The notes under the pieces: generated by a model | Database searches by the model: none | What the model saw: only the letters and a program-made list of their open reading frames with translations | What the model was told of the DNA's origin: nothing | Assembly (NCBI GenBank): GCA_963823075.1 | Contig: CAWGKE010000002.1 | Coordinates: forward strand, 62,001 to 126,000 | Direction: 5' to 3' | Length of the DNA stretch: 64,000 nucleotides | From: UBA4732 sp963823075 | GTDB taxonomy: Bacteria > Planctomycetota > Planctomycetia > Gemmatales > Gemmataceae | Position numbers and translations under genes: made by a program | In this document: positions 1 through 8,741 of the stretch, one piece after another | Layout of the letters: each line of letters starts with the position of its first letter | Position numbering within the stretch: position 1 is the first letter of the stretch

Positions 1-2
1 TC

Positions 3-350
3 GAGAAGGATTTCAAGCGTAATTTTATCCACATACGGGACGTTGCGGACTGCATGCTGCATTGCATCGCGCACGCCGACGGGATGCGGGACCGGGCATA
101 CAACGTCGGATTGGATTCGGCCAACCTGTCGAAGGAGGAGCTGGCGCTAAAGGTCAAGGAACACGTACCGAACTTCTACATCCACTTCGCCCCCATCGGC
201 CAGGACCCGGACAAGCGCAACTACGTCGTGTCGAGCCGACGGCTCCACGACGCGGGTTTCGAGCCACGGCGGTCGCTCGACGACGGTATCCGCGAGCTGC
301 TCAAGGGCTACGCCATGGAAGGTCGGCCGCTGTTCCAGAACGCCGCGTGA
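3..350 (+). CDS. NAD-dependent sugar epimerase/dehydratase, C-terminal part (partial)
   Basis: The reading frame is open from the window edge, so the start and the Rossmann nucleotide-binding half lie outside. The visible 115 residues begin with NFIHIRDVADCMLH, the pattern that follows the catalytic domain in extended SDR nucleotide-sugar epimerases and dehydratases (the FIHVxDVA block). They end in the usual substrate-binding helical tail (RRLHDAGFEPRRSLDDGIRE). The protein probably converts an NDP-sugar in the cytoplasm for surface polysaccharide synthesis. A sugar nucleotidyltransferase starts 10 bases downstream on the same strand and three glycosyltransferase genes follow, so the operon context fits. 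The exact substrate cannot be told from this fragment. Confidence 0.85.
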   Translation, partial: EKDFKRNFIHIRDVADCMLHCIAHADGMRDRAYNVGLDSANLSKEELALKVKEHVPNFYIHFAPIGQDPDKRNYVVSSRRLHDAGFEPRRSLDDGIRELLKGYAMEGRPLFQNAA

Positions 351-360
351 GGTCAAAGCG

Positions 361-1113
361 ATGATCGGATTTGCGCCTCGTTCGTCGCGGCTCACCGGCG
401 TGACGGCCGCGATCCTGGCGGGCGGGCTGGGCACGCGGCTGCGGGACGCCGTCGCCGACCGGCCGAAGGTGCTGGCGCCGGTCGCGGGACGGCCGTTTCT
501 CGCGTATTTGCTCGATTTCCTGGCCGCGGCCTCGGTGCGACGGATCGTGTTGCTGATCGGGTTCCGGAGCGATCAGGTGCGGAGCGCCTTCGGAGACCGG
601 CGCGACGAAATGACGCTGGCCTACTCCGAGGAGCCGTCGCCTCTGGGGACCGGCGGCGCGCTCCGGGCCGCCATGGACCTAATCGATTCCGAAACGATCC
701 TACTCCTTAATGGAGATTCTTACTGTCGCCTGAGCCTCGCCTCATTCGCGGCCTTTCACCGGCGCCGCGGCGCCGAGGCGAGTTTGGCCCTGGCCCGCGT
801 GGACGACGCGGGCCGCTTCGGGCGCGTGGCGACCGCCCCGGACGGCCGGGTCACGGCGTTCGCGGAAAAAGAAGCGGGGGGTGGATCGGGCTGGATCAAC
901 GCTGGCGTTTACCTATTCCAACGCTCCCTGTTAGAGGAAATCCCAACGAGCCGGCCGGTTTCGCTGGAGCGCGAGATGCTCCCCGCTTGGATCGAGAAAC
1001 GGGCCGTGTACGGCCGCCGGAGTCGAGGACCGTTCCTCGACATCGGGACGCCGGAGTCGTACGCCGCCGCGGCCGACTTTCTTGCGACGGCGGCCGTCGG
1101 CGCTGCCTGCTAA
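361..1113 (+). CDS. Sugar-phosphate nucleotidyltransferase (HddC/RmlA-like)
   Basis: This 250-residue cytoplasmic enzyme should join a sugar 1-phosphate to a nucleotide, giving an NDP-sugar and pyrophosphate. The N-terminus has the nucleotide-binding signature AAILAGGLGTRLR followed by RPKVLAPVAGRPFL, and LLLNGDSY supplies the metal-binding aspartate. Length and motifs fit the single-domain transferase family that includes D-glycero-D-manno-heptose 1-phosphate guanylyltransferase; which nucleotide and sugar are used is not visible. The gene sits 10 bases after an epimerase gene and its stop codon forms part of the ribosome site (TAAGGAGGG) of the next glycosyltransferase, so the genes are probably co-transcribed. 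Confidence 0.9.
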   Translation: MIGFAPRSSRLTGVTAAILAGGLGTRLRDAVADRPKVLAPVAGRPFLAYLLDFLAAASVRRIVLLIGFRSDQVRSAFGDRRDEMTLAYSEEPSPLGTGGALRAAMDLIDSETILLLNGDSYCRLSLASFAAFHRRRGAEASLALARVDDAGRFGRVATAPDGRVTAFAEKEAGGGSGWINAGVYLFQRSLLEEIPTSRPVSLEREMLPAWIEKRAVYGRRSRGPFLDIGTPESYAAAADFLATAAVGAAC

Positions 1114-1126
1114 GGAGGGAATCGCC

Positions 1127-2581
1127 ATGACGATTTCCCTGCGCGAGCCGAAATCGCCCCAGACGACGCAAGAGCGCGTTCTTGACCGCGCAAGCGAGGC
1201 GGCCTACGCACCGGTCGCCGTCGAGTTCGCCGGCTGGTTGCCCTGCTTCGCGTTCTTCGGCGACTGCGGCCGCCATCCCCAGTTTTCTCACACCGACTTC
1301 CCTCCGGCCGGCTATCGCTTCGTCTGCTCCGCCCCAAGGACCGACGAGGCGCCGATCCGTCGTGCGGGTCTCGCTGGAATCGTCCCGTTCGTCTTCCATG
1401 CCGTGTGGCTGCTGATCCGGCCGCTCGGCGCGGTCGTCCGTCAGGGCCGCCGCGTCGGCGTCGTCCCGTGTCTGCGAACTCTGGCGGCCTTCATCCGCCT
1501 CTTCTTCGCGCTGCGCCGCGCGGGTTGCCGCCTTTGGCCGACCGTCCAGTTCCTGCGCACGCGCCACTTCCCCTCCCAGGTCCTCGTGCCGCCGCGCGCG
1601 AACCTGCTCTTCCTGACGAGCATCCCCTTCACCTGCAACCAGCGGCCCTGGGTGATTGAAATCGAAGATCCTATTACGTTGTTTTTCCCGTTTCACCAGA
1701 ACGGCTGCACGGGGCGAACGGACATCCGGCGCTCGCCGTACCTGCCGGTGGTCAAGGCGCTGCTGGAATCCGAGGCGTGCCGCGGGATCGTCACGCACAT
1801 GCGTTCCACGGCCGAGGCGCTTCCGAAGCTATTCGGGAGCGAAATCGTCGCCGCCAAGACCGCTTACGTCCCCTGCGGGACCACCCTGCCGCCGACCGGC
1901 GTGGACCATGCAGCCGACGGGCGCCTCGACCTGCTCTTCACCTGCTCCTGGCACCAGCTGCCGGTCAGCTTTTTCCTCCGCGGCGGCCTGGACGTTCTGC
2001 GGGCTTTCGAGATCGTGCAAGAGCGCTACCCGCGCGTCCGGCTGACGCTGCGAACCCGGCTCCCCGAACTCAAGCCCCGCTTCCGAAAAGTCCTGGAAAA
2101 GTGCTGGGTGCGCGTTATCGACCGCTATTTGCCGAATGACGATATGGACGATCTCATGCGGTCGTCGCACGTTTTCCTCATTCCGGCCGCGCGCATCCAT
2201 GTCGTCTCGGTGCTGCGGGCGATGGCCCACGGCCAGGTCGTGGTCGCGTCGGACGGATGGGGCTTCCGCGAGTACGTCGAGCATGGACGCAACGGCCTGA
2301 TCGTTCCGGGGCGCCACGGCAAGACGTCGTGGATGGACGACGCCGGCATGTTGCGCGAGGACCACGGATCGATGTTCACTTCCAGCACGTCCGTATCGGC
2401 GGGTCTGGCCGCGGCGATCGGCGCCCTCGTTGAGGACCACGCCTTGCGGCGGCGGCTCGGCGACCAGGCCCGCCAGGACGCGGCGACGCGGTTCAGCCTG
2501 GACGACTGGAACCGGGGGCTGAAGGAGGCGCTGGACCGGGCCTGCGGCAGGAAGGAAGCCATCGAAGGAGATCCGCGTTGA
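1127..2581 (+). CDS. Glycosyltransferase, GT4-like (GT-B fold)
   Basis: This is a 484-residue protein. The start at 1127 is chosen because AAGGAGG lies just upstream, overlapping the previous stop; the frame is open for another 15 codons. The C-terminal half has a GT-B glycosyltransferase pattern: AMAHGQVVVASDGWGFREYV followed by HGRNGLIVPG, the region that binds the nucleotide sugar donor, then a tail of the type RRRLGDQARQDAATRFS. The N-terminal acceptor domain is not similar to anything recognised, and a hydrophobic stretch near residues 75-130 may touch the membrane. It probably adds a sugar to a surface glycan. Its stop codon overlaps the next start by one base, indicating translational coupling. 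Confidence 0.85.
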   Translation: MTISLREPKSPQTTQERVLDRASEAAYAPVAVEFAGWLPCFAFFGDCGRHPQFSHTDFPPAGYRFVCSAPRTDEAPIRRAGLAGIVPFVFHAVWLLIRPLGAVVRQGRRVGVVPCLRTLAAFIRLFFALRRAGCRLWPTVQFLRTRHFPSQVLVPPRANLLFLTSIPFTCNQRPWVIEIEDPITLFFPFHQNGCTGRTDIRRSPYLPVVKALLESEACRGIVTHMRSTAEALPKLFGSEIVAAKTAYVPCGTTLPPTGVDHAADGRLDLLFTCSWHQLPVSFFLRGGLDVLRAFEIVQERYPRVRLTLRTRLPELKPRFRKVLEKCWVRVIDRYLPNDDMDDLMRSSHVFLIPAARIHVVSVLRAMAHGQVVVASDGWGFREYVEHGRNGLIVPGRHGKTSWMDDAGMLREDHGSMFTSSTSVSAGLAAAIGALVEDHALRRRLGDQARQDAATRFSLDDWNRGLKEALDRACGRKEAIEGDPR

Positions 2582-4382
2582 TGCAAGCGCCTACCATCGG
2601 TCAAGCCGTCGCCGCCAAGCTGCGCCTGGTCGCCAAATACGGGCGAACCGGGCCGGCACTGCGCCGGGGCCTGGCCATGCTGGTGCGCGGCGACTTCGCC
2701 GGGGTGTGGCGCAAGCTGTTTCGAGCGCTCGACGGGCCGGATTTTGAAGGGCGAGAGCCTCACGACGAGGCCGGGGCCTACGAAGCGTGGCGGCGCGCTC
2801 GCGCCCTGAGCGACGCTGACCGCGAGCGCCTGCGCCGCGAGGCGGCGGCCTTCGCCGACCCGCCGCTGTTCTCGGTCCTCCTGGACGCCGCCGGCGCGCA
2901 AGCGGACCTGCGCCGCTCCGCCGAATCCGTGCGCCGGCAGACGTACCCCGGCTGGGAGCTGTGCGTCGGCGGCGACGCCCCCCTTGACAAGCACTTTCAG
3001 GAGGACAATCGTATACGGATGGTCTGTGTCGATAAAACAGACGCGGGATCGGCTATGCAGGCGCTGCTGGCTGCTACATCCGGGAACTACATCACATTGC
3101 TGGACGCGGGGGACGAGCTGGCGGAACACGCTCTATCGCGGCTGGCGCGGGCCGTCTGCGAAGACCCCGGCCTGGACATGCTCTACGGCGACGAGGACCG
3201 CCTCACCCCCGACGGCAGCCACGTGGAGCCGTTCTTCAAGCCGGACTGGTCTCCCGACCTTTTGCTATCGTCGATGTACACAGGCCGTCCGGGCGTGTAT
3301 CCGACGGCACTGGTGCGCCGACTGGGCGGCTTCCGTCCCGAATTCGGGGCCGCCCAGGAATGCGATCTGGTCCTGCGGATCGCGGCCGGCGCCGAGCGCG
3401 TCGGTCACGTCCCCGACCTCCTCTACCACCGGGCGGCGCCGCGCGACCCGGCGGAGGCCGCGCGGGCGGCGGTTCGCGATCACCTGGACCGTACCGGCCG
3501 GGAGGGCGCCGTTGAGCCTGGCCCGGCGCCCGGCCTGCACAGCGTCCGCTTCGCCGTCCGCGGCGCCCCCACCGTCAGCATCGTCATCCCGAGCGCGTGT
3601 CGGCCGGTTCGCATTCGAGGCGAACGCACCTTTTACCTCCTCAAATGTCTGGAAAGCGTCGCGCGCAGCTCCTGGCGCAACCACGAAATCATCGTGCTGC
3701 ACGGTCCCGCGGTTCCGGTGGAACTCGGCCGACGGCTGGAGCAGGGGGCGCCCGCGGCGCGAAGTATACCACGCCGTTCAACTGGGCGCGGGCGATGAAC
3801 CAGGGCGCGTTGCTGGCGCGGGGAGAGCATCTGCTGTTTCTCAATGACGACGTGGAGGTCGTAACGCCGGATTGGCTGGAGCGGATGCTGGAGTTCTCGC
3901 AGCAGCCGGAAGTCGGCGCGGTCGGAGCGAAGCTGTTATTCCCCAGCGGCCGGATCCAGCACGCTGGCGTCGCCGTGCTGGGCGGCCGGCCGGCTCATCC
4001 GTTTTACGCCCACCACGGCGACCACCGCGGCTATTTCAACAGCCTCCTCGTCCCCCGCAACGTCAGCGCCGTGACAGGCGCCTGTCTAATGACCCGCGCG
4101 GACGTGTTCCGCGCCATCGGAGGCTTCGACGAGAGCTTTCCTCTGAATTACAACGACGTCGATTACTGCCTGCGGCTGATCGCCGCCGGCCGGCGCGTCG
4201 TCTGCACGCCTTACGCCCGCCTCATCCACCACGAACTGGGGACGCGCCCCGCCGGAGTGCGCCCGCCGGAGGCCGACGCCTTCCGCCGCCGCTGGGGCGC
4301 GGCTTGGGCCGAGGACCCGTTTCACAACCCGAACCTGTCCGCCGACCATCTCGACTGCCGCATCCGAGCGCCCGAGGGCTGA
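2581..4382 (+). CDS. Glycosyltransferase family 2 (rhamnosyltransferase-like), frameshifted
   Basis: Two frames together make one family 2 (GT-A) glycosyltransferase of about 600 residues. The first part runs from 2581 to about 3760 and contains a degenerate first GT2 domain (DPGLDMLYGDEDRL, then FFKPDWSPDLLLS) followed by the start of a second (APTVSIVIPSACRP). The second part continues one frame lower with PFNWARAMNQGALLARGEH, LLFLNDDVEV (the DxD-like metal site), GACLMTRADVFRAIGGFDE and NDVDYCLRL, the usual catalytic order of O-antigen glycosyltransferases. The break falls near 3740-3770, close to a run of five G, and is explained by one missing base. The gene overlaps the previous stop by one base. 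It is either a sequencing indel or a recent mutation; the domains are otherwise well preserved. Confidence 0.85.
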
Positions 4383-4385
4383 GCC

Positions 4386-6605
4386 ATGTTCACTGATAAA
4401 AGCGACCCGCTTACGGCACAATGTGCGGTTGCCCGGCGGGGGGCCGTCTGCTTCGCGGCGGGCGGTGGTGGGACGGCGGGAGGTTCCCTGCGGGTCAGCG
4501 AGCGGTGGGCGGCCGTCGCGCTGGCGGCGCGCGGATGGAGAGTGCATTTCCTCTGGTGCGGCCCGGCGGCAGGGTTTGGTGCGACGCGCCGCGCCCTGGT
4601 AGCGGCCGGCGTCGGCGTCGCCCGGCTGGACGAAATCCTGTTGCCCGCCGCCTGCCGCGCCCCCAACGGCACGCCGGGTTGCGGCCCCGCCCTTTACACG
4701 AGCAACCTGATCCGTTATGCCGTCGAATCGTTGCATCGGGTCCACGGCTTCGACGCGGTGGTATTCCCGGTGCGGCAGGCCGCCGGCTTCCGGTGCGTCC
4801 AGGCCAAGCGAGCGGGGACGGCCTTCGCGGATGTGAAACTGGCCGTCCGCCTCGATTGTGTCGGCCAGTGGCTGCGCGAGGCGGACAAGCGCTGGCCCGG
4901 TCCCGACGACCTCTTCCTCGATTATTGCGAGCGCTATACTTTTGAGAATGCGGATATCCGCTGGAGCAACTCTCCGTACATGGGGGGCGAGGCGCGCCGC
5001 CTCGGATGGGACCGCTCCGCCGATGTGCGCGCAGGCTCCTTCGCCGCTTCCCATGCCGGGCCGCCCGAGGTGGTGTTCCCGTCCGGCCAGCAGTCGCCCG
5101 GCGCCCTTGACCTGTTCCTGGACGCGGCGGAGCAGCTCGATTCCCGCGTTCCGATCGTGTTCCTGAACCCGGCCAGCTCGCGCCGCGTCTCCCGGCGCAT
5201 CGGCGACCGCATGAGAGGGCGTCCTCACGCGATTCGCAGCGCACTCGACCGCCTGCAGTCGCTGGAATTCCTGGCGGCCGGCAACCGGCTTGCCGTCGTC
5301 TGCGACCGCTCCGAAACGGTCCCGCCGCTGGTGCGCGATTGCATCGTCAACGGCCTGCCGTTCCTCGCCGCCCGGCCGCGCTGGCTGCCGGGCATGGTCC
5401 GCGACGCCGATGATCCCGCCCCCTGTTTCTTCGACGCGGACGGCGCCGATTCCGCCCGACGTCTGGGCGTCGCCCTCCGTTCCTGGTGCGTCGGCGCCCC
5501 GGCCGCCGCGGACGACGGCCTGGAATCGATCCTCCGGCCGCCGCCGGTCGTCGTGCCGGACTTCATCCGGGCGTCGCCGATCGCCACCGTGGCCGTCACC
5601 TACTACAATCTCGGCCGCTACCTGCCGGAGACGCTGACCTCGCTGGCGGCGCAGACCTTTTCCGACCAGGAAGTGCTCGTCATCGACGACGGATCGACAT
5701 GTGAACAATCACGCCTGGTTTGGGAAGAACAGCAACGGCTCTACCCGCGGTTTCGCTTCATCCGCCAGGCTAACGCCGGCCTTGGCGCCGCCCGCAACCG
5801 GGCGCTGCGCGAGGCGAGGGCGCCGTACTTTATCCCCGTGGACGCCGACAATGCGGCGACGCCGGGCATGGTGGGCGCCTTCGTGCGCGCCATGCGGAGC
5901 GACCCAGGCGCGTCGGCCATGACCTGCTTTTTCCTCGCTTTTCAGGATATTCACGATATCGAAAAGGGCAAGTTCCTCCACCAGTACTGCCCGACGGGCG
6001 GCCCGCACGCGGCCGCCTGTGCTTACAACGTTTACGGAGACGCCAACGCCGTTTTTCGTACCGACGACCTGCGCGCCGTGGGCGGGTTCCCGGCCGACCG
6101 ATCGACGTATTGCCACGACTGGGAGACGTTCATCCGGCTGGCGCGATCCGGCCGGCGGATCGGCGTCGTGCCGGATTACCTCTTCTATTACCGGCGACGG
6201 CCGGACGCCATGTCCGCCGTGATGACCCGCGGCGGGACGGATGTGTACCCCTTTGTTCAGAGGATGCTGGCGACCTTTTTTGATGAGGAAGGAAACGCGG
6301 AGGCGCGCACGCTCTGGACGGTGCTGGCCGGTTCGCTCTTGCGACCTGTGCGGCCTGAACCGCCGCCGTGGACGTTCGGCCGGCTCTGTCGCGGCGCCAC
6401 GCGCCGCATCGCCGCCGCCGGCCGGGGAATAGGGCGTTTAGCGCTCCGTATAGCCGGCTTATTCCGTCAGGCGACGCCGGAGCGCGTCGGCCATCTCCCG
6501 AGCGATCCGCGCGCGCATCGCCTGGTCCACCAGGCTGGAGTGATCGCGGCCGGGGACGATCTCGACGACGGCGTCGCTCCCCAGGCCCTTGAGCGACGCC
6601 TGTAG
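4386..6605 (+). CDS. Two-domain glycosyltransferase (unassigned N-terminal half plus GT2)
   Basis: This 739-residue protein starts 3 bases after the preceding glycosyltransferase. Residues 1-390 resemble the acceptor half of a GT-B enzyme (SERWAAVALAARGWRVHFLW; SPYMGGEARRLGWD) but I cannot place them in a named family. Residues about 400-650 are a clear GT2 domain: IATVAVTYYNLGRYLPETL, LVIDDGSTCEQ, RFIRQANAGLGAARNRAL and FIPVDADN (metal site), then the acceptor loop FPADRSTYCHDWETFIRL. The protein would finish a surface glycan in the cytoplasm or at the inner membrane face. The last 49 codons lie antisense to the esterase gene; that tail looks like read-through and not a conserved domain, so the original stop may have been lost. 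Confidence 0.85.
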   Translation: MFTDKSDPLTAQCAVARRGAVCFAAGGGGTAGGSLRVSERWAAVALAARGWRVHFLWCGPAAGFGATRRALVAAGVGVARLDEILLPAACRAPNGTPGCGPALYTSNLIRYAVESLHRVHGFDAVVFPVRQAAGFRCVQAKRAGTAFADVKLAVRLDCVGQWLREADKRWPGPDDLFLDYCERYTFENADIRWSNSPYMGGEARRLGWDRSADVRAGSFAASHAGPPEVVFPSGQQSPGALDLFLDAAEQLDSRVPIVFLNPASSRRVSRRIGDRMRGRPHAIRSALDRLQSLEFLAAGNRLAVVCDRSETVPPLVRDCIVNGLPFLAARPRWLPGMVRDADDPAPCFFDADGADSARRLGVALRSWCVGAPAAADDGLESILRPPPVVVPDFIRASPIATVAVTYYNLGRYLPETLTSLAAQTFSDQEVLVIDDGSTCEQSRLVWEEQQRLYPRFRFIRQANAGLGAARNRALREARAPYFIPVDADNAATPGMVGAFVRAMRSDPGASAMTCFFLAFQDIHDIEKGKFLHQYCPTGGPHAAACAYNVYGDANAVFRTDDLRAVGGFPADRSTYCHDWETFIRLARSGRRIGVVPDYLFYYRRRPDAMSAVMTRGGTDVYPFVQRMLATFFDEEGNAEARTLWTVLAGSLLRPVRPEPPPWTFGRLCRGATRRIAAAGRGIGRLALRIAGLFRQATPERVGHLPSDPRAHRLVHQAGVIAAGDDLDDGVAPQALERRL

Positions 6606-7955
6606 CAGCCGCACCGCCCCCTCCAGGTAGAACGTGTCCTCGGCCCCGGTGTAGACGTGCAGCTTGCCTGCCAGCTTCGGGCCGAGCGTTTTCCACTCGC
6701 GCTCCAGCTTCCGGCGTATGTCGTATTTGTCCCAGCTTAGGGCCGTTTCGGCATCGACGGCGCCGGTCGCGCGGTCCCACAGCGGCCGCGGCCGGCCGTC
6801 GGGGCCGCGCGGGCTGAACACGGCCTCGAACGAAGCCAGCTGGCCGCCGTGACCCATGACCGTTTCCATGTCGTTAAAGGGTTTGAAATAGAGCAGCGGC
6901 TTGCCGCCGGCGCGAGCCAGCGGACGCGGCTTGCCGTCCTCGTCGGTGAACAAGTTGGCGCCGGGCCGCGTCAGGTCGATGCGCTGGAAGTCGCGGAAGT
7001 CTACCGGGTCCGGCGACAGCGACCAGACGCCGCCGAACACGTCGGGGTAGGCGACCTGGAGCCACAGACTGCTCCAGCCGCCGGACGAGTGGCCGGTAAC
7101 GAAGCGGGCGTCGGCCGTGCCCAGGCCGCGGTACTCCTCCTCGATCACCGGGATCAGCTCCTCGACCAGCGCCCGGCCGACCGGCCCGTTGTTGGCCGAG
7201 TCCGCGAAGACGTGATGCCCGAGCCGGCAGCTCGGATCCAGGACCACCCAGACCGCCTCGACGCCGTCCAGGTTCGTCGCGTCGCGCGCGGCCGCCCCAA
7301 AAGCGCCGAAGTGCGAACCGCCGAAGCCGGGGATTTCGTACACTACGGGATAGCGTTTGTCCGGATTGCGGAAGAACGACGCCGGCAGCACGACGCCGGC
7401 GCGCATCCGGGTCGGCCGGCCGTAGAACGCGGTCAGCAGCTTGCTCTCGACATCGACGAGCTTGACGCGCTTCGTCTCGACGAACGGCCGGGCGTGGAAG
7501 ACCTGATCGACGGTCAGGACGACGGGTCCGCTGGCTTGGGGGGCGAGGTCGGCATGGACGGGCTTGCCATAGCCGTTGCCCTCGGCAGCGGCGAAGCTGC
7601 GATCGCCGCGGTCGAAATCCATCACGGCCCGGGCGTAGTACGGACCCGGCTCCAGCTGCGGCAGCGGGACGGGGCAGGCGAACGCGTCGGCGCCGACGAC
7701 CAGGACCTCCCCGGGCCTCCAGCCCTTCACATCGACGGCGAAGAACGGCTCGGGATGGAACCAGTTGGGGCCGGACGGCGGCTGACCGGCCTCCTGTTTC
7801 GAGAGCAGGACGTAGACACGGCCGGTGAACGGCTCGGCGGAGACGGCCCGGTCGTAGACGACGTGAAACTCCAGCGGCCGCGGTTCGACCGCCTGCCCCG
7901 GGCGCGCGGCCACGAGCAACAAAACGACGCTTGCCCATCCCCACCGCCGCGACAT
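6459..7955 (-). CDS. Secreted esterase, alpha/beta hydrolase (esterase D/PHB-depolymerase type)
   Basis: This 498-residue protein has a short signal peptide (RRWGWASVVLLLVAARPGQA), so it should act in the periplasm or outside the cell. A central alpha/beta-hydrolase domain carries the nucleophile elbow GHSSGGWSSLW; GAEDTFYLEG and PGRDHSSLVD are placed to give the acidic residue and histidine of the triad. FYGRPTRMRAGVVLPASF and YPVVYEIPGFGG are typical of the PF00756 esterase group, with an N-terminal beta domain of about 170 residues before it. The substrate is unknown. It converges on the glycosyltransferase operon and overlaps its last gene by 147 bases. Confidence 0.9.
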   Translation of the reverse strand: MSRRWGWASVVLLLVAARPGQAVEPRPLEFHVVYDRAVSAEPFTGRVYVLLSKQEAGQPPSGPNWFHPEPFFAVDVKGWRPGEVLVVGADAFACPVPLPQLEPGPYYARAVMDFDRGDRSFAAAEGNGYGKPVHADLAPQASGPVVLTVDQVFHARPFVETKRVKLVDVESKLLTAFYGRPTRMRAGVVLPASFFRNPDKRYPVVYEIPGFGGSHFGAFGAAARDATNLDGVEAVWVVLDPSCRLGHHVFADSANNGPVGRALVEELIPVIEEEYRGLGTADARFVTGHSSGGWSSLWLQVAYPDVFGGVWSLSPDPVDFRDFQRIDLTRPGANLFTDEDGKPRPLARAGGKPLLYFKPFNDMETVMGHGGQLASFEAVFSPRGPDGRPRPLWDRATGAVDAETALSWDKYDIRRKLEREWKTLGPKLAGKLHVYTGAEDTFYLEGAVRLLQASLKGLGSDAVVEIVPGRDHSSLVDQAMRARIAREMADALRRRLTE

Positions 7956-7994
7956 GTACCCGACTCCTGTAAGGCGAGTGGCAGCAGGAATGAT

Positions 7995-8066
7995 ACCCGT
8001 AGCCGCATTCGCCAGAATGCGGGTGAATGGCTGTTGGCCCGCATTCTGGCGAATGCGGCTACGGGT
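7995..8066. repeat. Perfect 29-bp inverted repeat with nested hairpins
   Basis: Left arm 7995-8023 and right arm 8038-8066 are exact reverse complements separated by 14 bases. Each arm also contains its own small palindrome (GCATTC-GCCA-GAATGC), so the element can fold as one long hairpin or as two short ones. It lies about 40 bases upstream of the esterase start and is not followed by a T run, so it is more like a dispersed palindromic element than a simple terminator. Confidence 0.9.
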
Positions 8067-8173
8067 AAGGTATTTCCCGCCCCTCGCCTAAGCATCCACC
8101 GAGGCCGATTCCAGGTCGATGGCATCGATTGTACTCGTCGCAAGGAACGCCGCAACAGCGTCGGGAAACAGAA

Positions 8174-8203
8174 CGGCCCCGGAAGCCGAAACTTCCGGGG
8201 CCG
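8174..8203 (-). terminator. Hairpin terminator after the 47-residue gene
   Basis: A perfect 12-bp stem (8174-8185 with 8192-8203, loop of 6) lies 31 bases past the stop of the small minus-strand gene. On that strand it is followed by a T-rich stretch (TTCTGTTT), as expected for an intrinsic terminator. Confidence 0.55.
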
Positions 8204-8234
8204 CTGATGCCGTCGTCACGCCGGGCCGATCGAG

Positions 8235-8378
8235 TCAATCCTCCAGGAGCCGAAGCACGTCCAAGCTGTAGGACGGGTATCGATCCGTCGGCCCGAGCGC
8301 GTCGGTGCGCAGCCCCTCCTCGGGGCCTTCCACGACCGCCGGATGATCGCCCCCTTCTTCACTCCGTTGCTCGAACAT
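8235..8378 (-). CDS. Small acidic protein of unknown function (47 residues)
   Basis: The frame runs from ATG at 8378 to TGA and encodes a 47-residue acidic protein beginning MFEQRSEEGGDHPAVVEG and ending SYSLDVLRLLED. A strong ribosome site (GGAGGG) lies 8 bases before the start and a T-followed hairpin lies just after the stop, which together support a real gene. No signal peptide or membrane segment is seen and I do not recognise a family. It stands alone between the esterase and the helicase on the strand opposite the helicase. Confidence 0.5.
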   Translation of the reverse strand: MFEQRSEEGGDHPAVVEGPEEGLRTDALGPTDRYPSYSLDVLRLLED

Positions 8379-8741
8379 TCAATGCACCCTCCGCCCAAGA
8401 GCCTCAAAGAACCGAACAACGCGAACGTGCGTAACCCATCGCGGCGCGGCGGCAACCGGGTGGACTTCGCTGTGCCTCCCGGCGGCCGCGCCCGAGCGGG
8501 TTAGACAAATATAAGATTCATCGTCCAACCGTGGAAGGCGAAGCGACCCGGCCCACCGGCATTTTCCGCGCCAGGCCACGGCCTGACCCCTTCGCCCCTT
8601 CCGGTTTGCCCGCCTTGCCCGCCTTCGCGCGGCGGCAGCAGATTTGCCGAGAGTGGCTCCAGGCGCTCGACTGCAACCGACTTCCATTTCCGCTCCTGCG
8701 CGAGTAATATACTTCTGCTCAGGCTGCCGGGAGGAACCGTC

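Noticed and set aside
4086..5708. A 540-codon minus-strand frame inside the glycosyltransferase operon
   Set aside because: Antisense of conserved GT2 and N-terminal domains; no motifs.
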